Shown one piece after another: positions 44,947-54,643 of a stretch of 64,000 bases of DNA (position 1 is the first letter of the stretch; every line of letters starts with the position of its first letter). A program made the position numbers and the translations under genes. A model generated the notes under the pieces. The model was not told the origin of the DNA. It ran no database searches and saw nothing but the letters and a program-made list of their open reading frames with translations. Source of the stretch: Staphylotrichum longicolle (Eukaryota > Ascomycota > Sordariomycetes > Sordariales > Chaetomiaceae); the NCBI GenBank assembly GCA_019096155.1, contig JAHCVI010000001.1, positions 8,184,001 through 8,248,000 of the forward strand, in the 5' to 3' direction.

Positions 44947-47233
44947 GGTGGGCGAATGGCAGGCGCGTGCTGCGTGCGCCTATCCTAGAAGCTGTGTCGG
45001 TGAAAAAGAGACGGTCGCAAAGACGAGATTGCCGCGGACTTTGGACGGCAAGGAGGAATGCTGGGCGTCTATGTTTGTGGCACAGTCTTCGGTTGTTGGG
45101 GTGTTCCAAAATTGGATGTTGGAATCGCCCCTCGTCGTCCCGGCTTGGCGGATGGGCGCAAGCAGCTTGGATCGCGCGCTGATGGTTGCAGGATCTGTCC
45201 CTGTCGCGGCCAACCAAAGAAGCAGGCAACCGCGAGAGAGTAGAGCCTTATCAAAGCCGTGTCAGGTCACAATGCGCAAGTTTTGTTAGGAAATGAGGAG
45301 GTGCGAATCGGATACGAAACACCGACGGCAATTCTTGAGATTCATCAACCTCATCAACCCCCGTCCTGGGACAGTTCCATTCTGGGCGGGAATCTGCAGG
45401 AAACTCGATGGCGCAACCTGGAAATTCCTCGGCAAATTCCGGTTCCGGTGACATCAGCTGAGAGCTAATTCCGCCAGTGGCTGCCATCGGCCCCGCTTCG
45501 TCCCAATGACCCCACAATCTCGCCCGGCAGCGGGCCGGAGCCGTCATTTCTGCAAACACGCCGTTCCTAAATCCGTCGGACACTCGGCGCTGCCGTCTCA
45601 CTCTCACCTCAGCCGGGCCCGGTGCCAGCTCCGATGGCAACGGCCGGAATATGGTTACTCAAGGGATCCAATCTAAGGACGACCACAGAATATGGAGTCA
45701 CACTCTGAGGAGTCCCTCCGAGGACCGGGACTGCGTGCTTGAGCCACTGCAAAAGCCACAAATCGGGTCTGAGACAAGAGACGAGGTCGGCAACTTCTTC
45801 AGCGCTGCAATGTGATGCAGCGGATAGCTCGGCGCTGGAAAAGTTGTTAGCCAAAACTACTTCTTGCTAGGCTTGTCGGTGTTCGTCGAGCTCTGGTGTC
45901 ACGCGAGCCCTCTCTCCAACAGGAGGGTCAGATGAGCCACCAGTTTAGCATCACACATTGTCCAGCCAAACCCGCGTGGACGCTGCGAGACGTCAACTGA
46001 CTCGAAGCTACAGTTGGCGGCATTACTGACGGACGACAACGCTCTTTGCTGAATGGCCTCAGTTCGCGCGCCTGCGACGAGCCGGACGCAAGTGGTGTTC
46101 ATGGTTGCTTCAGATTATTGAACGGTAACCCGGGGTGAAGGCATTTTTGCTGTGCACCTCTCTGTTTTGAAAGCTGTTGGGAGCAGGTTAGCACGGGGTC
46201 AGATTTAAGGCCTTAAACAACTGCTCCAGCTGCTGGGAAACTGGCAGGTCCCACGCACCAATAGTAGAGCAGCACTTGAGTTGCAATGCGACAGTTGAGT
46301 CGGCTTCTGAGTTGTCTGTGAAGATCTGACTCTTTGGCTGGGCTGCATCGTTGAAGTTGGAGATTTGGGGTTTGAGGTCTGAGGCCATCTCACGACTTGA
46401 AACTCTTGCCCTCTGACGTGTGCAGGCCTATCTAAAAATGAATCAAGGTGAAGGAGCAAGACTAACCAGAAAATAAACGCAATAACAGTGCTAGCACGCA
46501 TCCAATTTGATTTGACACCTTCCACGCATTTTATTTGATTCTGCCTTCGGGTATCGGTTGTGGGTTCCAGCCCCGGCACAGCGTTGTTCATCTGTCCGCC
46601 CCATGCTGACACCGAGCCTGTCCACCTTGCGAGTGAAGACGGCCCGTCAATGCACACTTTACAAGTTACCATTTGGTGCACACCAGTGGCCCGAGTCAGT
46701 CTTGAAACCGTCTTCGCAGTCTGGCAATCTCAATGCTCGGGAGCGGCTCTTCGGGGACATTTGTCAGCGAGCAGCACTGGGCCGGACCTGGATTTGGCCG
46801 AAGCGTGGATCCCCTCGCTGCTTGGACACGAGTCCGCGGGGGTTTACCGTGTAAGATGGGTTTCGACTCTAGAAGATGAACCCGAGTCTGCTTCCTAATG
46901 ATTTCGAAGTGCTTAGAAATGCATTACAGTACCGTCACTCTCGACAGGACGGATGTAACCATGGCGACGTGGTCTCAGGGGCCGTGAGATACTGCCAGGC
47001 CAGAGGCTGGGGTTGTATAATACCTTCTGCGTTGCCCCATGAAGAAGGAGCAATGGGCACTTGGCCAGAACAGTAAGGTACTACTTGACTCTACGAGCAG
47101 GTACGCTCCCAACTCCTCAGACATCAATCGTTTGCCACACAACTTCCCGATTTCCTGGTCTGTCTTCAACAATCAACCGCTGAAAGCTTTCCCTTGGCTC
47201 GCCAACCGCAAAACAAAGCAACTCAAAGTCAAG
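44947..47233. other. 2.3-kb divergent spacer between zinc transporter and GST
   Basis: No gene supported. A TATAATA sequence near 47015 lies about 215 bp before the GST start. An in-frame open stretch with its own ATG at 47039 precedes the GST ORF. Confidence 0.5.
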
Positions 47234-47923
47234 ATGTCGGCCCAGAGCAATCTCAAGCCCATCAAGGTGTACGGCAAGCTGGGGCCCAACCCGCCCAAGG
47301 TCGCCATCATCCTCGACGAGCTCAACATCCCCAAGGAGATCGAGGCCACCGGCTTCAGCGAGGTCAAGCAGCCCGCGTACCTCGCCATCAACCCCAACGG
47401 CCGGCTCCCGGCCATCTACGACCCCAACACGGACCTCACGCTGTGGGAGTCCGGGGCCATCCTCGAGTACCTCATCGAGAAGTACGACAAGGACCACAAG
47501 CTGAGCTTCGTCCCCGGATCCAAGGAGGCGTACCTGGCCAAGCAGTGGCTCTTCTTCCAGACCACCGGCCAGGGCCCGTATTATGGGCAGGCCGTCTGGT
47601 TCACCCGGTACCACCCGGAAAAGGTGCAGAGCGCCGTTGATCGGTACATCAACGAGATCAAGCGGGTCACGGGCGTGCTGGAGCTCCACCTGGGGAGGCA
47701 GAAGGAGGAGTTTGGCGGGCAGGAGGGTTTCGATGGCCCGTGGCTGGTGGGCAACAAGCTGTCCTATGCCGACTTGGCCTTTGTGCCATGGCAGGTTGGT
47801 GCGGATAAGATATTTGGGGAGAGCGGGCAGTTTGACGAGGCCGAGTTTCCGCTGGTGAAGGCGTGGCTGGCCAAGCTGAAGGAGCGGGAGTCGGTCAAGG
47901 CAGCGATGGACGAGGGGCATTAG
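47234..47923 (+). CDS. Glutathione S-transferase, Ure2-like
   Basis: Conjugates glutathione to electrophiles or reduces peroxides/disulfides. 229 aa, single exon. The thioredoxin-like N-domain (about 8-90) has LKPIKVYGKLGPNPPKVAIIL, the NPNGRLPAI cis-Pro block and LWESGAILEYLIEKY, where the ES pair binds glutathione. The all-helical C-domain has WLFFQTTGQGPYYGQAVWF and the N-capping WLVGNKLSYADLAFVPW. This wording matches fungal Ure2p/GstA-type GSTs. The start at 47234 aligns with family length. The frame stays open upstream to ATG 47039, which would add 65 residues. Confidence 0.94.
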   Translation: MSAQSNLKPIKVYGKLGPNPPKVAIILDELNIPKEIEATGFSEVKQPAYLAINPNGRLPAIYDPNTDLTLWESGAILEYLIEKYDKDHKLSFVPGSKEAYLAKQWLFFQTTGQGPYYGQAVWFTRYHPEKVQSAVDRYINEIKRVTGVLELHLGRQKEEFGGQEGFDGPWLVGNKLSYADLAFVPWQVGADKIFGESGQFDEAEFPLVKAWLAKLKERESVKAAMDEGH

Positions 47924-48699
47924 ACTCAGAGGGTGTTAGTTGTACGAGATGTGGGGTTCGTGGCAGACCTCGCGTTGCTCGATGCTAGGAGTCATTATGC
48001 TTGTTACAAACGATTCTATGAACCATGAAAGCTCCAAACCTCTTTCGCTGACCACAAGTTCGAGACGATGCCTGGGAACAAACACTTGCGGAGATTGTCA
48101 GAACCACATAGCATTGCTCTCTTCAGCGCAGCTGATCTTTTTTTTCAGCATGCTGAGGGCGGCCTCAAGTCGGGATCGGGACAGCAAGGTCTCAGGCGCC
48201 AAACCTCGCATCGGGTGAACTGGTTGGAAGTTCCAGGTTGCCCTCTTTAAGCATGAAATCCCGAGTTGAGCTTGGTTGGCCAGAGCTCAGTGGGCCCGCC
48301 TTGGCTCCCGTCCATCCCGCAATTCCCCACACTGCCGTCGCCATTCGAACGTGGAATCAGCGCTTATCGCAATCCGGACGCCGGATGCCGGATGACACAC
48401 TTGATTCCGCTGCAACTTGCAGCGCTTTCCGACTCGCTCAAACCAGCCTCAGCAGTGATATAAGATCTAAGATTCGGATCCGTTAACCGTTACCTCCGTA
48501 TCTTGGCCTTGGATTCCCAGGATACCCTGGACACCGTTCGACACACTTAACGCAGTGCACCCCGTGTCTGCAGCGAACTGAACCAATAACGTTGACTGGG
48601 AAGTCACCGTAACACAAACTCGACCCGTTTGATCCTCTCTCCTTTTAAGACACTCTACGACTTTTACCTCAGCCCCCTCTAGAAGCAACCAAAGCCATC
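47924..48699. other. Intergenic between GST and F-box gene
   Basis: No gene supported. T-rich run near 48136-48145; a TATAAG lies near 48459. Confidence 0.5.
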
Positions 48700-50383
48700 A
48701 TGAACCCGGAGGAGTCCAACCCGGAACTCGAATCCTTCCGAGAGCAATGGAAAGCCGAGGTGCAGGCAAAGCATGCCGTTCCGGGCGCTTCCCGGCAACA
48801 GCAGAAACAGCAGAAACAGCACAAGGTGGCCGGACCGTCCACAACTGCCCCTCATCCGAGGCCAGCTACAGAACCCCGAAGCAAACCCCCACAACCCGCC
48901 CAGAAACCGCCGGGCCAAGAGCCGGATGATGATTACGTATTGTCACGGTCGTTTGATGAGCTTGCGGCCGCCGTGTCAACGTCCCCGCTGGAGACGGCGC
49001 AGCCCGGGGCCCCAGAGAACCGAGAACCTGTCTCAGCACTTGACCACTATGAGAGGGCGGTGGAAAAGGAGGCTGCGGGCAGCCTTGGGGACAGCCTGAG
49101 GTTGTATAGGAAGGCCTTCAGGGTGCGTCATGCAGACTGATCAGACTCTGGAGAGGGCTTGTAACGCTGACCAGACTCAGATGGACGACAGCGTCGACCA
49201 AAAGTACAAGAACAAGCACTTCCCCAAGCCGCCTCCTAAGCCTGCCCAAACAACCTCGGCCAAGGATGCCTCGACAAGCGCCAGCCAAGCGTCCAAGCTT
49301 GGACAGCCGCAGTCGGTGAAGGATCTCATCGCCAGCTTTGCCGTCATGTCCATCGAGCCGGCACCGCCTCCGGTCGAGGGCATGCCGCCGCCTCCCTGCC
49401 CACTTGCTTCTCTGCCAGAAGAGATTTTGGTGCATATTCTTCGCGACGTGGCGCTTCTCGACGTCGGGGACTTTGTGCGCCTCGCCCAAGTCTGCAAGCG
49501 GCTCGCCTACCTGGTCACCACCGAGGACCGCATCTGGCGCCGCATCTGCCTGGGTTCTGAGTTTGGCTTCGGCGGCATGCACTACTACTGGCAACGGCAG
49601 ATCACCTGGGGCCCTCTTACTGAGGAGGACCTGCTGCGCGAGGCCGACGAGGCAGAAGCATCCGCCGCTGCCAACTCTACCATCGCCGAAGCCGCGGCAA
49701 CACCGCCACCGCCGCCGCCTCTCACACTCGCAGAACGCGCCCGACGGCACGCGCAAGAAAGCATCGCCAACACCCTCGCCTTCTACCCTTCCCTCTACTC
49801 GGGCTCCTGGCAGCAGATGTTCCGCCTGCGGCCGCGCATCCGCTTCAACGGCTGCTACATCAGCACCGTCAACTACATGCGCTCCGGCCAGGCCAGCGCC
49901 AACCAGGTGACATGGGCCTCGCCGGTGCACATCGTCACCTACTACCGCTACCTGCGCTTCTTCCGCGATGGCACCGTCATCAGCCTGCTCACGACCGCCG
50001 AGCCGGCCGACGTGGTCCACCACCTGACCCGCGACGCCGTCGCGCTGCACGCGGGCGGCGCCAACGCCCACCTGCCGAGCGCCGTCGTGCAGTCGGTGCT
50101 CAAGGGCCGCTGGCGGCTGGCGCGCGAGGCCGACAACCCCGGCGCGTCGCTCAGCGAGGCCGAGGGCGACGTCATGGTCGAGACCGAGGGCGTGAGCAAG
50201 TACATCTACCGGCTGGACCTGGCGCTGGGGACGGCGGGCAAGGGGGCGAGGAACAACAAGCTGGCGTGGAAGGGGTTCTATAGCTACAACCCGCTGACGG
50301 GGGACTGGGCCGAGTTCACCATGCGCAACAGCAAGCCCTTCTTTTTCAGTCGTGTGCGGAGCTATGGGGTGAAGGGGGCGTAG
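48700..50383 (+). CDS. F-box protein of the Hrt3/Pof7/FBXO9 type
   Basis: Likely substrate receptor of an SCF ubiquitin ligase. Exons 48700-49122 and 49181-50383 (donor GTGCGT, acceptor ACTCAG), 541 aa, intact. A low-complexity Gln/Pro N-terminus is followed by a short helical repeat resembling a TPR-like module (ALDHYERAVEKEAAGSLGDSL). The F-box is at about residues 206-252 (PLASLPEEILVHILRDVALLD, VCKRLAYLV, DRIWRRICLG). The conserved C-terminal domain has GSWQQMFRLRPRIRFNGCYI, VTYYRYLRFFRDGTVISLLTTAEP and KGFYSYNPLTGDW, which is the Hrt3/FBXO9 signature. The splice site sits between KAFR and MDDSVDQKYKNKH. Confidence 0.93.
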
Positions 50384-51057
50384 CAGGAATTTCACTTGAG
50401 CAATCCCTTGCGGAGTATTGGGGAGGATGTTTTGGATGAATTACGTACGGTGGAGTTTCTATGAACTCTACATATTTGAAAGTCGATGTCATGGACTTAC
50501 CTAGTCCGGGTCTAGATTGTCTGCAATACGAGGTCAATTTCTCGGGCAATTCCGTTTCACTGTGAAGGCGCCGCTCGTTTTGAGTTGAATAGGGGTTCAG
50601 GGGGGACTTGGCGCTAGGTCCAATCAGGCGCCGCCAGCTGGGGCCATCTCTGCCTCGGTCGTTTTAGCGGCGCCGTGTCCAATTGGACCCTGGCAGCCCT
50701 GGAGCCCTGGCTGGTGAACCCCGGACTGGACCTGAAAGCGGGAACGGGAGCGGCTGACACTTTTGAACGACGCCGGAGCACACGACGCCGCTGGAGAATC
50801 CGCGACGATCTAGCCGACGAGGTGCACTGCCACCGCGCAAACTGGGGTCGCTGGATACGATACGAGAAGGTACCGCAATTGCCAGCAACACACCGCCGCT
50901 GCCGCTCTTTTATTTCCGCGACGAAACACACACACAACGTTGAAGACCCCCGACCCGCGATCCGAGTCCCAACGGCCAAAGAACGATGTTGCGGATCTAG
51001 ACTTGGCAGCCCAAATCTACCACACGCGCCCAGCCAGCCCACCCACCCCCCGCGACA
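50384..51057. other. Intergenic upstream of GUP1-like gene
   Basis: 3' flank of the F-box gene and promoter of the next gene. No other feature recognised. Confidence 0.5.
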
Positions 51058-53209
51058 ATGGCGTCCCGCAGCGACGGCGGCCAACGCTCCGGCCCGCTCT
51101 CCTTCCTCGGCAGCCTCTACGACCTCGACACCCTCGACACCCGCTTCACCACGCCCTCGTCGGTGCCCTACCGCGCTGCATTGGACAAGAGGGAGGACGA
51201 CACCAAGGTCGCCGACAAGCGGGTCGAGCCGCCAAAATGGAACACCCCGGAGTTCTATCTGTACTACCTGGTCTTCGTGACCGTCGTACCTTACATGTTC
51301 TGGGTCGCCTACGATGTGTCGAGGCGTAGGTTGTCCTGATCCTGCCGAATTGGGCGTGTGGGAAAAGGAGGAGTGTTGACATGGGGATAGCATCGGATCC
51401 GAGATATCACAGGTTTGAGCCATGGCTTCAAGACGGGTGGATTCCGGGGCGCAAGATCGTAAGCTTTTTTTAAAGAGTGAACGGCTGGGATCGAGGGCGC
51501 ATGCTGACCTTGGTGACAGGACGTGTCTGACGCGCAGTATCGTACGTTCCGGATCAACCTGCCTTACATGGCCCTTCTTCTGGTTTTCCACCCGCTGCTG
51601 CGCAGGGTCTGGAATGCCGTATACCCTGTTTCGAAGGAAGCGAAGGGTGCCAGGGCGAACACCCCAGAGGCGGCCGAGGCGAGGCTGCGACAGCGGACGT
51701 CGTTTGACTACGGCTTTGCGCTCTTCTTCCTCGTTGCCCTGCACGGCTTCTCGGCGGTCAAGATCCTGGCGATCCTGGCCGTGAACTACAAACTCGCGAC
51801 CAGCTTGCCGCGCAGGTACATCCCGGTGGTGAGCTGGGTGTTCAATATCTGTATCCTGTTCGCCAACGAGTTGGGCGACGGATACAAGTTCCGCAACATG
51901 GCGCTGGCTGTGACCGGGACGCCGGCTGCGGATATGGTTTCGGACCCTTCCGTCCTGATCAAGTTGGGTGAGTGGCTCGACAGCCACGGCGGCATCATGC
52001 GCCGCTGGGAGATCCTCTTCAACATCACCGTGCTCCGCCTGATCAGCTTCAACCTGGACTACTACTGGAGTCTCGACAGGCGCGCTTCCAGCCCCATCGA
52101 GGTACGTCCCCTTCCTCCTTCCTGTCGTGACGTCCTCTAATGCCCCTAAGAAGAAACAACTCGACCCCGCCAACCTCTCAGAGCGCGACCGCATTGCTAC
52201 CCCGGCGTCTCCCCAGGATTTTTCCTTCCGCAACTACGTCGCCTACACCATCTACGCCCCGCTCTACCTCACGGGCCCCATCATCACCTTCAACGACTAC
52301 ATCTCCCAGTCGCGCTACCAGCCCGCCACCCTCGCCCCGTCCCGGACGCTCAAATACGCCATCCGCTTCGCCCTGACCCTCCTGGCCATGGAGCTCGTCC
52401 TGCACTACGACTACGTCGGCGCCATCTCCAAGGCGCGCCCCGAGTGGTCGACCTACACGCCCGCGCAAATCTCGCTCCTCTCCTACTTCAACCTGCACAT
52501 CATCTGGCTCAAGCTGCTCCTCCCCTGGCGCTTCTTCCGCCTGTGGAGCCTCGCCGACGGCATCGACCCGCCCGAGAACATGCTGCGCTGCGTCAGCGAC
52601 AACTACAGCACCCTGTCCTTCTGGCGCGGCTGGCACCGCAGCTACTACCGCTGGCTGCTGCGCTACATCTACATCCCCCTCGGCGGCTCGAGCTTCCGCA
52701 CCGCGCGCGACGCCGCCCGCACCGTCCTCACCTACCTGGTCGTCTTCACCTTCGTCGCGCTGTGGCACGACATCAAGCTCAACCTGCTCATCTGGGGGTG
52801 GCTGATCGTCGTCTTCTTCCTGCCCGAGATCGCCGCGGGCATGCTGTTCCCCCGGCGCAAGTGGGAGGGCCGGCCGACGGCGTACCGGATGCTGTGCTGC
52901 GTGGGCGGCGTGGGGAACGTGCTGATGATGATCTCGGCGAACCTGGTTGGGTTCGCGGTGGGGCTGGACGGGCTCGAGAGTATCGTGAGGGGGATCTTTA
53001 GGGATTATTCCGGTATGTTGACGTTCTTCTTTATTGTCCCTCGGCGTTGCTCTGTACTGTTACTGATGTGTTTTTTTTGCCCCCGTCTAGGTCTTGTGTT
53101 TTTGGTCACGGCGTGCTCGGCGCTGTTGTGGGCATCCAGGTCATGTTCGAGATACGGCAGTCGGAGCTCAGGCGGGAATCAACATGAAGTGTTGAGGGTC
53201 ATTTTTTGA
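51058..53209 (+). CDS. gup1: GUP1-like membrane-bound O-acyltransferase (C-terminus frame-broken as read)
   Basis: MBOAT of the ER/plasma membrane that remodels GPI-anchor lipids in yeast. Five exons: 51058-51325, 51391-51458, 51520-52101, 52151-53012 and 53091 onward; all introns have plausible donors (GTAGGT, GTAAGC, GTACGT, GTATGT). Gup1 blocks: KWNTPEFYLYYLVF, VSRPSDPRYHRFEPWL, GWIPGRKI, DVSDAQYRTFRINLPYMALL, LDYYWSLD and FRNYVAYTIYAPLYLTGPI. The MBOAT active-site His is in FVALWHDIKLNLLIW, with WHRSYYRWLLRYIYIPLGG before it. Exon 5 starts in the expected frame, but the conserved Gup1 ending (VGIQVMFE, then RR and GINMKC) appears in two other frames, consistent with missing bases near 53126 and 53174. 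As read literally the frame ends at 53209; the likely true stop is 53193-53195. Confidence 0.9.
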
Positions 53210-53691
53210 ATGGTGTACTTATATAGATTAGACCCGTGTTAGAATATGTGCCAGCTCGCCGTTGACAGCATTCAGGAATAGATGTCCTGTTATGTCTGTT
53301 TATGTACCAAAATGAGGCGGTTCTCTATCCGCCGTCCGGGCCGTTGCTGGTGCGACCCAAACCAACAACGATGCCTCTGTGTCAGGTATGATTGTGACGC
53401 GGCTCCAGGACCACGGCCGTATTCGCTGTGGGCAGAAAAAGCTCCGGGTTTGTGGCAGGCAACCAGATGTCGAGTAGATATTAAAGACAGGCTGGCACTT
53501 TGTGTTTATTATGCTCATTACTGGGACCCAAGACATGCATAACCCAAACGCACATAACTAGGGGTATATCCTCCTACACCACGAGATCGATGCTTCCTCA
53601 AAACCAAAGCGACACATGCAAGCGCCAGCCTTGCAGCTGTTGTGATACCATTACCAAAAATGGCGACACACCACCCAAAACTCATAACCAC
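53210..53691. other. Intergenic between convergent GUP1 and FAR-17a genes
   Basis: 3' flanks of two convergent genes. No gene seen. Confidence 0.5.
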
Positions 53692-54643
53692 TTAAGCCAC
53701 GCTGACCTCTTGCGGCTTGGCCATCTCCGCATCACCGCGGGCGCCCGCTTCATGCCCCCTCTTTGCAAACTTGCCGTTCTTCCCAAGCCTCGTCTCAGTG
53801 ATATACTTGCGCAGCCAGATGGCGCCCCACGCAAGACCGAACACCACCAGACACCCGACGGCGATGCCAAAGACGTACGCCGCGACCAGGGCGCCCTGCG
53901 CCTTGGGGTCGAGGAAGTCGTAGGGGTAGAAGCCCTTGGACGCCTTGGTGACGTAGGCGAGGGCCAGGTACAGCGCCAGCACGAGGATCAGCCACAGCAT
54001 GTGCACGGGCAGCGGCGTGTCGGTGCGCGGCACGACGATCTCGAAGAGCGCGAAGACGCTGTTGAGCAGGTGCTGCGAGACGTTGCTCCACCCGGCGAAG
54101 ATCTCGGCGAACCAGTGGCCCGAGTACAGGCGGCCCCAGTAGACGATGGTCACGATGAAGGGGTAGACGACGATGGTGGTGTAGAAGGCCGAGTGCAGCG
54201 CCTGCAGCGGGCGCGGGAACCGGTCGAGGAGCGGGACGCCCGAGCGCGCGTAGGTGAAGGTGTGGATCGCGGCGACGAGGAAGTAGAAACCGAGGCCCCA
54301 GTAGGTCAGGCTGGTGAAGTAGCTAAACTGGCCTGCGAGGCAGTGCACCCCGTCGCGTTCCGGGCGCACTGCCATGCAGCACGAAGATGAGGGTGGTGAA
54401 GATGTAGAGGGACTGTGCGGATAGGCCGTGGAGGCGCGAGTCAGTAAATAGATCGTCTTGCGCAGTGGATACACACAGGATCGATCGCGGCTACGGAGAT
54501 CACTGGGGGGTAGAAAACGGGGTCTGCCTTACGATGAGAGCCCGGCAGAAGAAGAGCAGCCACGGCGACAGGAGCCACGATGTCTCGAACCGATGGGTCG
54601 GGTCCCAAACGTCGGTCCCGAACTTGAAAGGCCGTCCAGCCAT
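53692..54643 (-). CDS. FAR-17a/AIG1-like multi-pass membrane protein (frame-broken as read)
   Basis: Family related to the AIG1/ADTRP hydrolases of fatty-acid esters of hydroxy fatty acids; role in fungi not established. Exon 1 54643-54533 starts MAGRPFKFGTDVWDPTHRF; exon 2 starts at 54412 (TCC CTC TAC ATC). Five or six TM helices, with FSYFTSLTYWGLGFYFLVAA, PFIVTIVYWG, SQHLLNSVFALFEIVVPRTD and LWLILVLALYLALAYVT. The AIG1 family's conserved Thr and His could be in the FTSLTYW and QHLLN segments (inference). Exon 2 begins in one frame (SLYIFTTLIFVLHG) and the rest reads in another; the change lies between about 54362 and 54327 and fits two single-base losses at short runs. A 37-nt intron would also join the frames but is too short to be likely. 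The C-terminus is Lys/Arg-rich and cytosolic. Confidence 0.85.

Noticed and set aside
45251..46681. Several 100-160-codon frames between the zinc transporter and GST
   Set aside because: No domains, no consistent splice partners, and they run through both strands at similar length, as expected by chance in GC-rich DNA.
50614..52233. A 539-codon minus-strand frame over the GUP1 promoter and first exons
   Set aside because: Antisense to the GUP1 exons with consistent splice sites; no recognisable domain.
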